A stretch of DNA of 64,000 nucleotides from Pleomorphomonas carboxyditropha (lineage in GTDB: Bacteria; Pseudomonadota; Alphaproteobacteria; Rhizobiales; Pleomorphomonadaceae). A program made the position numbers and the translations under genes. This document shows, piece by piece, positions 46,215 to 57,238 of the stretch (position 1 is its first letter; each line of letters begins with the position of its first letter). The notes below the pieces were generated by a model. The model searched no databases. It was not told the origin of the DNA and worked only from the letters and a program-made list of their open reading frames with translations. The DNA lies in contig NZ_NQVN01000013.1 in the NCBI RefSeq assembly GCF_002770725.1, positions 1 to 64,000 of the forward strand, in the 5' to 3' direction.

Positions 46215-47084
46215 TCACGCCACCGCCCGCGCCCGCTCGGCCCGTTCCATTTGGACGATATGCTCGGCCCAGCTTGCCGACCAGTCGCGCAGCTCGGTCT
46301 GGCTGAGCGGCGTCGGCACCTTCGACTGCTCGTGGCCGGCGATGTGGCGGGCGAGCGCCCGGTAGACGTCGGCCTGCTCGGATTGCGGCGCCGCCTCGAT
46401 GGTGGTCTTGCCGGACAGTTCGGCCTGGGTGACGGTGAGCGAGCGCGGCACGAACTGGACGATCGGCGTCGAGGTCTTGGCGGCGAAGTCCTCGATGATC
46501 TCGCGCTGGAAATCGGTGTTGATCGAGTTGGCGATGATGCCGCCGAGCAGCGCGCCGCCGGAATTGGAGAATTTCTCGATGCCGCGGAACAGGTTGTTGG
46601 CGGCGTAGATGGCCATGAAGTCGGCCGACGACACGGTGAACACGTGCTCGGCGATGCCCTCGCGCACCGGCACGGCGAAGCCGCCGCACACCACGTCGCC
46701 GAGCACGTCGTAGATGACGAAATCGAGGTCGAGGTCCTCGAAGACGCGCTGCTGCTTCAGGAGCTCGACGGCGGTGATGATGCCGCGGCCGGCGCAGCCG
46801 ACGCCGGGCGCCGGGCCGCCGGCCTCGACGCAGTAGATGCCGGCAAAGCCCTTGAACACCGCCTCGCGGGCATCGACCCGGCGCTTTTCGGCCAGGAGAT
46901 CGAGCACCGACGGGATGTATTCGCCGCCGCGCAGCGTCGTCGTGGAGTCGGCCTTCGGGTCGCAGCCGAACTGCATCACCTTGTAGCCGGCCTCGGCGAG
47001 GGCGGCGGAGATGTTGGAGGTGGTCGTCGACTTGCCGATGCCGCCCTTGCCGTAGATGGCGATCTGCTTGGGTTTGCGGGACAT
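46215..47084 (-). CDS. marH: NifH-like ATP-dependent reductase, MarH
   Basis: A 289-residue homodimeric iron-sulfur ATPase of the NifH/BchL/BchX superfamily. Walker A GKGGIGKS is at 12-19, and the cluster-bridging cysteines are Cys97 (GVGCAGRG) and Cys133 (DVLGDVVCGGFAVP). It would hydrolyse ATP to push low-potential electrons into the MarD-MarK component. Arg100 sits where nitrogenase reductase is ADP-ribosylated. It is the last gene of the operon, 30 bases after marB. The NifB- and NifD-like partners and organosulfur neighbours favour methylthio-alkane reductase over chlorophyll, F430 or nitrogenase systems. Confidence 0.85.
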   Translation of the reverse strand: MSRKPKQIAIYGKGGIGKSTTTSNISAALAEAGYKVMQFGCDPKADSTTTLRGGEYIPSVLDLLAEKRRVDAREAVFKGFAGIYCVEAGGPAPGVGCAGRGIITAVELLKQQRVFEDLDLDFVIYDVLGDVVCGGFAVPVREGIAEHVFTVSSADFMAIYAANNLFRGIEKFSNSGGALLGGIIANSINTDFQREIIEDFAAKTSTPIVQFVPRSLTVTQAELSGKTTIEAAPQSEQADVYRALARHIAGHEQSKVPTPLSQTELRDWSASWAEHIVQMERAERARAVA

Positions 47085-47114
47085 GAGGAACTCCTTGAAA
47101 AGAGGAAAGGGCGG

Positions 47115-48047
47115 TCAGCCGTGCGAAAAGGTCGGCTCGGCGACGAGATCGTCGCCGTAGAGGTCGCGGGTGTAGTCGGTGAGGCCTGGCACGCCGGCGG
47201 CGTCGGCGCGGCAGCGCTGGCAGTGGGTGAACACCTTGAGATGCCGCGCGGCGGCGGCGCGCGCCTTGTGGCGCTCGATGAACGTCGGCTCCCTGAGGTG
47301 GGCGAGCTGGTGCTCGGGGATCAGCGGGATGACGTTGATCATCCGAGCGCCGGCGGCCGCCACCCTTTCGGCCACGGCGCCGATGTGATGGTCGTTGAGG
47401 GTGGGGATCAGCACGGTGTTGATCTTGATCGTCAGGCCGAGCCCGGCGGCGCGGGCGATGCCGTCGAGCTGGTTGGCGATCAGACGCTCGGTCGCCGCGA
47501 GACCGTCGAGCCGCTTCCGCTGCCAGGCGAGCTTGGGGGTGATCGCCGCCTGGATCGCCGGGTCGACGGCGTTGACGGTCACCGTCAGCGTCGTCACGCC
47601 GGCGGCGTGGAGATCGTCGACGCGGGCCGGCAACATCAGGCCGTTGGTGGAGACGCAGAGCGTCAGCTCCGGCCAGCGGGCGTGGATGCGGGCGAAGGTG
47701 TCGATGGCATGGTCGGAGGCGAGCGGATCGCCGGGGCCGGCGATGCCGACCACCGTGAGGTTGGGGATCAGCCGCAGCGCCCGCTCGACCACGGCGACCG
47801 CCTCGCCGGGCTTGAGCAGCCGCGCCGCCACGCCGGGCCGCTGCTCGACGCGGTTGAAGTCGCGCCGGCAGAAGGCGCAGGCGATGTTGCAGGCCGGCGA
47901 GACCGGCAGATGCAGCCGCGCCGCCTTGGCGTGGCCCTCCGCCGTCGTCGAGAAGCAGGGATGATGGCCTTCGAGATCGGGGAAGGCCGGCTGCATCGAC
48001 GCCTGGCGCAGGGCGTGGGCCGCGCAGGCGGTGGAGGGCGCGCTCAT
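47115..48047 (-). CDS. marB: NifB-like radical SAM cofactor synthase, MarB
   Basis: A 310-residue radical SAM protein. The CxxxCxxC motif is Cys53-Cys57-Cys60 (PACNIACAFCRRDFNR), preceded by the NifB mark HPCFSTTAEGHAKAARLHL and followed by GIAGPGDPLA. A C-terminal CQRCRADAAG supplies further cysteines. NifB fuses two [4Fe-4S] units with a carbide to make the Fe8S9C precursor of nitrogenase cofactor. The fused C-terminal NifX domain of many NifBs is missing; a separate NifX-like gene lies directly upstream and overlaps by four bases (ATGA). Start: ATG at 48047; the longer frame only adds shadow residues. Its presence implies that the enzyme carries a large NifB-type cluster. Confidence 0.85.
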   Translation of the reverse strand: MSAPSTACAAHALRQASMQPAFPDLEGHHPCFSTTAEGHAKAARLHLPVSPACNIACAFCRRDFNRVEQRPGVAARLLKPGEAVAVVERALRLIPNLTVVGIAGPGDPLASDHAIDTFARIHARWPELTLCVSTNGLMLPARVDDLHAAGVTTLTVTVNAVDPAIQAAITPKLAWQRKRLDGLAATERLIANQLDGIARAAGLGLTIKINTVLIPTLNDHHIGAVAERVAAAGARMINVIPLIPEHQLAHLREPTFIERHKARAAAARHLKVFTHCQRCRADAAGVPGLTDYTRDLYGDDLVAEPTFSHG

Positions 48048-48415
48048 GCCGCCGTCTCCGCGGTGAACAGGCCGTCGAAGGCGGCAAGCTCGCGCAGCGC
48101 GTCGTCCACCCGATCGTCGGTCTCGAAGGCGAGAATGCCGAGCCTGGACAGGCGATTGATGGCGCATTCGCCGAGCCGCGACACCACCACCGCCCGGCAG
48201 TCGGCGACGAGGGCGACGGAGGCGTCCATTACTTCATCGGCGCGATCGCCGCACCCCGATCCGCAGGCGGGGCGGTTGTTGCGGGTTTCAAGGAAGCGCG
48301 TGCCGGCCGGGCCCACCTCCCAGATCTCGAAGCGGGTGGCATGGCCGAAGTGCTCGCTGACGCGGGCGCCGCTGGCGGTGCCGATGGCGACGCGGACGGG
48401 GCTGGAAAGGGTCAT
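48044..48415 (-). CDS. NifX/NifB-C-terminal-like cofactor carrier protein
   Basis: A 123-residue protein of the dinitrogenase iron-molybdenum cofactor biosynthesis family. VSEHFGHATRFEIWEV is the hallmark strand and LGECAINRLSRLGI the second conserved part. A CxxxC pair (Cys51, Cys55 in PACGSGCGD) is inserted in the middle. Such proteins hold NifB-cofactor or other cluster intermediates between NifB and the apo-enzyme. It overlaps marK and marB by four bases each, so its dose is coupled to both. I infer that it shuttles the cluster from MarB to MarDK. Confidence 0.8.
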   Translation of the reverse strand: MTLSSPVRVAIGTASGARVSEHFGHATRFEIWEVGPAGTRFLETRNNRPACGSGCGDRADEVMDASVALVADCRAVVVSRLGECAINRLSRLGILAFETDDRVDDALRELAAFDGLFTAETAA

Positions 48416-49815
48416 GACGCGGCCGCCTCCGGGTTCTCCTCGGTCGACTGGCGCACCACGGTGGTGTAGGTGCGCTCGATGAGCTGCAGGGCGCCGCGAT
48501 AGCCGACGTAGGCGCGGTTCAGCACCACCTCGTCGGTGACCGGATAGCTCACCTCGACGAGCGGCGCGCCGATCTCGGCGGCGATGTTCGCCTCCCAGGT
48601 CGAGCCGAAGACGATCGGCAGCTCGCCGATCCGGTCATGCGCCCGGATGACGGCGTGCGCCCGGTGGCCGTCGGTCTCGAACAGCGGCTCGCCGTCGATG
48701 CCGGGCGCGAGGTCGCGGAAGGCGGCGACGATGCCGTCGCGTTCGCTGTCCGGCGGGTTCTCGGTGACGACGATGACGCCGGGATTGAGCCCGAGGTCGC
48801 CGACCAGGAACTTCGAGACGGCGAGCGCATAGGCGCTGTCGGCGACGACGTTCACCTCCGACGGCAGCCGGTACTGGCTGGTGCAGCCGGAATAGAAATG
48901 GGCGAAGTCGCGGAGGTAGCGGTAATAGGTCCGCTCCTCGGCGGCGACGAAGGTGTCCACCTTGCTCCGGGCGATGCCGGCATGGTCGCCGACGGCGCGC
49001 AGGAAGGCCGCCGTCTGCCGCGCGCCGACCGGCAGGGCCGGAATGTGCAGCGTCGGCTGGCCGTAGGCCGCTTCGAGGTCGCGGGCGGTGGACAAGCCCA
49101 GCCAGGGCGACAGCACCAGGTTGAATTCGGCCGAGGGGACGGCGCGCCATTCGGCAAGGCCGGCCGAGGCCGGACCGAACAGGATGTTCACCTCGAGGCC
49201 GATGCCCTCCAGCAGGCGGCGGATCTCGGTGAGGTCGCCGCGCCAGAACGGGTTCTGGTAGGGCAACAGCGACCAGACGTTGACGAGGCCGGCCCGCTTC
49301 GGCGCGGCCGGCTGTTTCGCCACGTATTGTTCGAGGATGGCCTTCACCACCGTCTCGTGGCCGGTGAAGTTGTTGCCGCGATAGCCGAGCGTCTCGGCGA
49401 AGACGATGGGAACGCCGCGGCGCTGATAGCTGCGCACCACGTTGTCGACGTCGTCGCCGACCAGGCCGGGAATGCAGCCGGACTGCACGACGTAGAGCTC
49501 GGCCTCCATGATCTTCAGCGTCGAGGCGATCAGCTCGTCGAGGCGGTCGGCGCCGCCGAAGATCACTTCCTTGTTGCCGATGTTGGTGGAGGGAACGTGG
49601 AACTCGCCGCCCTGGTAGCCGGAGATGCCGGACAGCGCGTGGAACTGCTTCGATGCGCAGCCGGGGCCGCAATGGGTGATCGGGATCGCCCCCTCGATGG
49701 CGATCACCGAGGTGAGCGCGCCGAGGGCGCAGGCGTAGCGCACCTGCTCGATCGGGCCGGGCGGCGCGATAAACGAGGCCGAGGGCACGGCGGCAATGGG
49801 AGTGAGGACGTTCAT
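48412..49815 (-). CDS. marK: NifK-like catalytic component subunit, MarK
   Basis: A 467-residue oxidoreductase/nitrogenase component 1 family subunit. Cys29 (RYACALGAL), Cys49 or Cys53 (THCGPGCASKQ) and Cys114 (QSGCIPGLVGDD) match the P-cluster ligand positions of NifK. FHVPSTNIGNKEVIFGGADRLDELI is a conserved family segment. It is shorter than NifK (about 510-520), as it lacks the long N-terminal wrap. It would pair with MarD as a heterotetramer and host a P-cluster-type electron relay. It begins 13 bases after marD. BchB/BchZ-type or NifN assignments are less likely given the neighbours. Confidence 0.85.
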   Translation of the reverse strand: MNVLTPIAAVPSASFIAPPGPIEQVRYACALGALTSVIAIEGAIPITHCGPGCASKQFHALSGISGYQGGEFHVPSTNIGNKEVIFGGADRLDELIASTLKIMEAELYVVQSGCIPGLVGDDVDNVVRSYQRRGVPIVFAETLGYRGNNFTGHETVVKAILEQYVAKQPAAPKRAGLVNVWSLLPYQNPFWRGDLTEIRRLLEGIGLEVNILFGPASAGLAEWRAVPSAEFNLVLSPWLGLSTARDLEAAYGQPTLHIPALPVGARQTAAFLRAVGDHAGIARSKVDTFVAAEERTYYRYLRDFAHFYSGCTSQYRLPSEVNVVADSAYALAVSKFLVGDLGLNPGVIVVTENPPDSERDGIVAAFRDLAPGIDGEPLFETDGHRAHAVIRAHDRIGELPIVFGSTWEANIAAEIGAPLVEVSYPVTDEVVLNRAYVGYRGALQLIERTYTTVVRQSTEENPEAAAS

Positions 49816-49828
49816 CGGATGCTCCGGC

Positions 49829-51334
49829 TCATTCGGCGGCTTCTAGGGCGAAGGGATCGGTCTCCTCCAGCCACTCCCGCCGGTAGGGGAAGGCGGAATG
49901 GGCCTCGACGTCCTCGTAGAAGCGGCGGCGCGGCAGCACGCGCAGGATGGCGCGGCCGATGGTCAGGAGGCCGTCGTAGCCGATGCCGTCGTTGGAATAG
50001 AAGATCGGCAGCACCGGGATGCCCATGCGGGCGGCGAGGACGGCCATGGTGCCGGAATGGCGGCAGATGACGAAGTCGGGCCTTGCCCGCTTCAGCGCCG
50101 CGTGCGCCTGGAAATGCTGGTCGGGGCTGACGGTGAAGTTGCGCACGTCGCCGGTGGTCTGCACCAGGTGGCCGAGCGAATCCTGCTCCGGATCGCCGCT
50201 GTCGGTGGAAGGATCGTGGTGGAAGGAATAGGCGTCGTCGACGGTGACGCCGAGCTCGCGCAGGTCGGCGATCAGGCCGTGGGCGAAGGCGGCGCCGGCG
50301 GCGACGAAGCCCTTCTTGCCCTTGAGGAGCCGTCTGAGGCGGTCGAGCTCCGGCGCGATGCGGGCGCGCTCGGAGGCGATCACCGCCTCGACGAGATGCG
50401 TCCGGCCGGTGACGCGGGCGATGTCGCGCAGCCAGTTGTCGCTGGCGTCGAGGCCGTAGGGCAAGGGCGCGCGGATCTCCGGCACGCCGTATTCCTGCTC
50501 GAGGCCGGTGGCGAGGTAGCTGAGCACGAAGCACATGGTCACCGTCGCCGCCGCCGTCGACAGCGCCGCCAGCCGTTCGAGCGGGTTGCCGCCCATGACG
50601 AGGTTGACCTCGAGGCCGAGCGGGTTGAGCAGCGGCGAGAACACGTCGGGGCCGCCGAGGTGGATGACGTTGATCAGGTCGGGATTCTTGTCGTCCGGCC
50701 GGTGCGGCACCAGGCGGCGCAGGATGCCGTGCTCGATGACGTCCCAGCCCGACGACCAGTGGCGCGACTTGAAGCCCTCGCAGTGGAGCGGCACCACGGG
50801 AATGCCGATCTCCTCCTCCAACTGGCGGGCGGTGCCGTCGACGTCGTCGCCGATGATGCCGGTGGCGCAGGAGGTGGCGACGAAGATGACGCGCGGATGG
50901 TGGCGCTCGTAGGCGTCGCGGATGGTATCGGCGAGGCGCTCGACGCCGCCGAACACCATGTCCTGCTCGCCGAGATTGGTACAGATGGAGCGCGGGTCCT
51001 CCGGCTTCCAGCCGCGCCGGGCGGCGAGATCGCGCGAATAGCGCGAGGTGAACGACTGGCTGGAGGCGCAGCCGATCGGCGCATGCTGGATCACCACCGT
51101 GTCGCGGATGATGGTGGCGTTGGTGACCGCGATCTGCTCGGCGCACATCGACGCCTGCGAATAGGGGCTCGACAGCTCGCAGAGCCGCCGGCCGCCGGGA
51201 CCGCAGTCGCGGCCGCAGCCGAAGGTGAAGGCGCTGTCCCTGGCGAGCTGCGCGGCGCTGCCGTCCCATTGGGTGATGGTGCCGAGGCGCTGCTCGCGCG
51301 TCTCGGCCTGCGGGGTGCGAAGATTGATCGGCAT
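49829..51334 (-). CDS. marD: NifD-like catalytic subunit, MarD
   Basis: A 501-residue nitrogenase component 1-like subunit, first gene of the operon. Cys64 (SMCAEQIAV), Cys89 (PIGCASSQSF) and Cys156 (ATSCATGIIGDD) match the NifD P-cluster ligands. Cys268 (VTMCFVLSYLATGLEQEYG) is placed like the cofactor ligand Cys275 of NifD. The position of the NifD cofactor His442 reads IFYSNDGIGYDG with no His, and the HCEGF loop continues SRHWSSGW instead of the Gln and His that serve N2 reduction. This fits a cluster-bearing enzyme with another substrate. MAR reduces methylthio-alkanes such as (2-methylthio)ethanol or dimethylsulfide to methanethiol and a hydrocarbon. The alignment is by eye. Confidence 0.85.
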   Translation of the reverse strand: MPINLRTPQAETREQRLGTITQWDGSAAQLARDSAFTFGCGRDCGPGGRRLCELSSPYSQASMCAEQIAVTNATIIRDTVVIQHAPIGCASSQSFTSRYSRDLAARRGWKPEDPRSICTNLGEQDMVFGGVERLADTIRDAYERHHPRVIFVATSCATGIIGDDVDGTARQLEEEIGIPVVPLHCEGFKSRHWSSGWDVIEHGILRRLVPHRPDDKNPDLINVIHLGGPDVFSPLLNPLGLEVNLVMGGNPLERLAALSTAAATVTMCFVLSYLATGLEQEYGVPEIRAPLPYGLDASDNWLRDIARVTGRTHLVEAVIASERARIAPELDRLRRLLKGKKGFVAAGAAFAHGLIADLRELGVTVDDAYSFHHDPSTDSGDPEQDSLGHLVQTTGDVRNFTVSPDQHFQAHAALKRARPDFVICRHSGTMAVLAARMGIPVLPIFYSNDGIGYDGLLTIGRAILRVLPRRRFYEDVEAHSAFPYRREWLEETDPFALEAAE

Positions 51335-51444
51335 ATGGTGGTATCCCTGTCGGCTGGCCGCTCGAACGGACCGGTCGCCGAAGGATGAATGCGACCATCC
51401 CGGCGACCCCTGGCTTTCAGGAGATCACGGGTGAACATTAGACG

Positions 51445-51461
51445 ATAGATTTAGTATTTTA
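51445..51461 (+). promoter_or_regulatory. AT-rich motif shared with met promoter, mar copy
   Basis: This 17-base site matches 35359-35375 at 14 positions and lies 111 bases upstream of marD, in the same orientation. The 337-base gap 51335-51671 otherwise holds no gene and should contain the mar promoter and the aldolase gene's end. Confidence 0.5.
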
Positions 51462-51671
51462 AAAGAGCTCGGGCGTGAGCAGTTTTTGCCCGCAAACGGC
51501 GAAGCGCCGGGAACTCGTTTTCAAGGAGGCCGCTTAGTACATCATACTTACGATGTTTTACTTAAGAACGACTTTGCCGAGATTGCTCATGCCTATGATT
51601 TGCAGTCCTTATTTCCATGTGGCTCGCCCGAGGCCTGCGAAACGTCGATCCCGCGTCGCCGACGCCGGCCC

Positions 51672-52739
51672 TCAAGCCACGCTGGACCGCAGTGGCTCGG
51701 CGGCGGCCGCCGCCGCCGCGCGAATGTCGGCCGCCAGCTCGTCGACACGCGCCGGATCGGCGTCCCAGGCGAACATGAAGCGGGCGCCGCCGCCGATGAA
51801 GGTGTAGAAGCGCCAGCCGCGACGGCGCAACTCGTCCAGCACGCCGTCCGGGGCGCTCAGGAACACCGAGTTCGCCTCCACGGGAAAAAGGAACGCGATG
51901 CCGGGCGCGCCGGCAATCGCCGCCGCCAGCCGCGCCGCGCAGGCATTGCCGTGGCGGGCATTGCGCAGCCAGGCGCCGCTTTCCAGCATGCCGATCCACG
52001 GCGCCGACAGGAAGCGCATCTTCGAGGCGAGCTGGCCGGCCTGCTTGCAGCGATAGTCGAAATCCTCGGCGAGGGCCCTGTCGAAGAAGATGACGGCCTC
52101 GCCGGCCGCCATGCCGTTCTTGGTGCCGCCGAAACAGAGCACGTCGACGCCGGCCTGCCAGGACAGTTCGGCGGGCGAGCAGCCGAGCGCCGCGCAGGCG
52201 TGGGCGAAGCGGGCGCCGTCCATGTGCAGCTTGAGCCCCAGCTCGCGGCAGACCGCCGCGATGGCCCGCACCTCGTCGAGGCTGTAGACGAGGCCGGTTT
52301 CGGTCGGCTGGGTGATGGTCACCACCCTCGGCTTGGGAAAGTGGATGTCGGACCGGCTGCCGGCCAGCGTCCTGATGATCGCCGGCGTCAGCTTGGGCGA
52401 CGCCGAGGGCGCGACCAGCAGCTTCGAGCCGTTGGAAAAGAACTCGGGCGCGCCGCATTCGTCGGTTTCCACGTGCGCCGACGACGCGCAGATGACGCTG
52501 TGGAACGACTGGCAGAGGGCGGCGAGCGCCAGCGAATTGGCGGCCGTGCCGTTGAACACGAAAAACACCTCGCAGTCCTTTTCGAACAGCCGCCGGAAGG
52601 CATCGGCGGCGCGCTCGGTCCAGGCGTCGTCGCCATAGGCAACGGCCGAGCCGCCGTTGGCCCGCTCCATCTCGGCCCAGGCCTCGGGGCAGATGCCGGC
52701 GTAGTTGTCGCTTGCGAATTGCTGGGCGGGATGGGTCAC
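51672..52739 (-). CDS. Low-specificity L-threonine aldolase-like PLP enzyme
   Basis: A 355-residue fold-type I PLP enzyme of the threonine aldolase/beta-eliminating lyase family. FASDNYAGICPEAWAEM is the N-terminal mark, Lys207 lies in CFGGTKNGMAAGEA, and LHMDGARFAHA is the cofactor Asp motif. It cleaves threonine or other beta-hydroxy amino acids to glycine and an aldehyde. It reads away from the mar operon's promoter region on the same strand, after 337 bases, so it is probably a separate unit. Link with sulfur metabolism is only by position. Confidence 0.87.
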   Translation of the reverse strand: MTHPAQQFASDNYAGICPEAWAEMERANGGSAVAYGDDAWTERAADAFRRLFEKDCEVFFVFNGTAANSLALAALCQSFHSVICASSAHVETDECGAPEFFSNGSKLLVAPSASPKLTPAIIRTLAGSRSDIHFPKPRVVTITQPTETGLVYSLDEVRAIAAVCRELGLKLHMDGARFAHACAALGCSPAELSWQAGVDVLCFGGTKNGMAAGEAVIFFDRALAEDFDYRCKQAGQLASKMRFLSAPWIGMLESGAWLRNARHGNACAARLAAAIAGAPGIAFLFPVEANSVFLSAPDGVLDELRRRGWRFYTFIGGGARFMFAWDADPARVDELAADIRAAAAAAAEPLRSSVA

Positions 52740-53154
52740 GTCAGCGTCCTCTCTTCCTTGAAAGGCGGAGCGACGCGCGTGGCTTCAATCCCGTTGTTTG
52801 CCGGTCGGCCACATCCCCTTCTTGCGAAGGGCACCACCTTGCCCGGGAGCAGGTTGGTGTCGGGCGTCTCCCCGACTCTTGATGCATGCATGGCAATTAC
52901 CACCGCGGCCCGGCGGCGGCAACCGCTTGTCGCATCGCCGCGCCCCGCACCGGCCGGGCCCATACGGAACACAGCGTAGGCCGTTGCGCCAGCGGTGGTT
53001 CCATCCTATTCCAGTTCGGTGCCGTGGCGGCCGGTTTTCGCGTTTCCGTGCTCGCCGGTGGCCGGCCACCGGTCACCGCACGGATCGAACAATCGGCTGC
53101 GCGCCCGCGAAAGCGGATGGGCGGGCGCCAAAAATCAACGAGGGGATATCGAAT
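52740..53154. other. Gene-free divergent promoter region
   Basis: About 415 bases between the divergent aldolase and PLP-enzyme genes. No gene, tRNA or clear palindrome was recognised. The only visible signal is a GAGGGG ribosome site before 53155. Confidence 0.4.
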
Positions 53155-54660
<1,506 letters not shown>

Positions 54661-54663
54661 GCC

Positions 54664-55944
<1,281 letters not shown>

Positions 55945-56359
55945 GTCCGCTCTCGATCAGAGGGTCAACCCGCCAACCTTCCGAACGCCGCCGGCCCGGA
56001 CGCGACGCAGCGGGGCGGCGTTCGCCTCGGGGCGGTCGACCATCCGGTCACTGGGCTGGACGCCATGTCCCGGCGCGCTTTCGGCTTGACGCGCGAGATC
56101 ACAGCATAACATCCAAATCAACCGATCCGTGTTTGTTTGATAAGTTATGTTGATATTTTTGTGACTTTGCGCTAGGAACTGTCTCAAACAGGAGAGCTAT
56201 AATGTCATCCTTAGCCCAGCGGATCAGGGAACAGGTCACCAGTGCCCCGATGGCCGTTGGCTGCAGGAAGCTTTCCGATTGTGCGGATGGCGCTTCCGGC
56301 TTTCTGAGCGACACCACGACGGAACCGTCTGCCTAAATCTCCAGCGACGGGTCCATACC
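55945..56359 (+). other. Intergenic region before DeoR gene
   Basis: About 415 bases. An AT-rich patch near 56105-56170 probably holds the promoter of the DeoR-type gene. I see no gene or strong palindrome. Confidence 0.35.
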
Positions 56360-57163
56360 GTGCAGCAAAACGATGACTTCCAGCAGGTGAAAGCGTCGGC
56401 CGGGCCGACCGGACGACGCAAGGCCCTTCTCGACTACCTGCTGCCGGCCGGCTCGGCGCAGGTCGAGGAGCTGGCCGACCATTTCGGCGTCAGCCGGATG
56501 ACCGTGCATCGCGACCTCAGGCTGCTGGAAGAACAGGGCATCGTCCGCCGCGTCCATGGCGGCGTGACGGTCCGCTCGTCGAGCCTCGCCGACAGCACCA
56601 TCCTCTACCGCGCCCGCCTCGCCGACGCCGAGAAGGACGCCCTCGCCCGCGCCGCCGCCGAGCTGGTCGAGCCGGGTCAGGCGGTGATCCTGGACGACTC
56701 GACGACCGTCGGCCATCTCGCCGCCCACCTCGTCGACTGCAAGCCGCTGACGGTGATCACCAGCAGCCTGACCATCATCGACACGCTCAAGGACGCGCCG
56801 GGCATCGAGACCATCTGCCTCGGCGGCCACTACAACGCGCGCTTCAACGCCTTCTTCGGCTATCTGTGCGAACAGGCGGTCGGCTCCCTGCGCGCCAACA
56901 CGCTGTTCATGTCGACATCGACCATCCTCGGGCTCATCGCCTTTCACCAGCAGGAAGAAGTGGTGAAGACCAAGCGGGCGCTGATGGAAGCCGCCGACCG
57001 CAAGATCCTGCTGATCGACAGCTCCAAGTTCGGCAAGACGTCGCTGATCAAGCTCGCCATGCTCACCGAATTCGATCTGGTGATCACCGACAGCGGCCTT
57101 GCCCGGGCCGACGCCGACACCCTGCTGAAGGACGGCGTCAAGCTCAGCATCGTCGACGCCTGA
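56360..57163 (+). CDS. DeoR-family transcriptional regulator
   Basis: A 267-residue DeoR/GlpR-type repressor. The N-terminal helix-turn-helix reads RRKALLDYLLPAGSAQVEELADHFGVSRMTVHRDLRLLEEQGIVRRVHGGV. The DeoR sugar-phosphate domain follows (VILDDSTTVGHLAAHL, TSSLTIIDTL, DRKILLIDSSKFGKTSL), with the usual Asp and Lys of the ligand site. The start is uncertain: GTG at 56360 gives a normal length but has no strong ribosome site, and the frame is open to 56279. It converges with the tpi-dhaL-dhaK operon and probably senses a phosphorylated tetrose or triose. Confidence 0.85.
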   Translation: MQQNDDFQQVKASAGPTGRRKALLDYLLPAGSAQVEELADHFGVSRMTVHRDLRLLEEQGIVRRVHGGVTVRSSSLADSTILYRARLADAEKDALARAAAELVEPGQAVILDDSTTVGHLAAHLVDCKPLTVITSSLTIIDTLKDAPGIETICLGGHYNARFNAFFGYLCEQAVGSLRANTLFMSTSTILGLIAFHQQEEVVKTKRALMEAADRKILLIDSSKFGKTSLIKLAMLTEFDLVITDSGLARADADTLLKDGVKLSIVDA

Positions 57164-57238
57164 CGGCGACGGCGGCAAGGCGGCGGCCGAACACGGCGAT
57201 CATCAATGCGGGAGGTTACGGGCGAGCGTGAAGCCCAC

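Noticed and set aside
46215-51334. A true nitrogenase (nif/vnf/anf) cluster
   Set aside because: NifD-specific active-site residues are missing, no nifEN, nifV or G subunit is present, and the neighbours are organosulfur genes.
46215-51334. Chlorophyllide or protochlorophyllide reductase
   Set aside because: A NifB-like and a NifX-like gene are part of the operon, which those systems do not need, and there are no other photosynthesis genes in the window.
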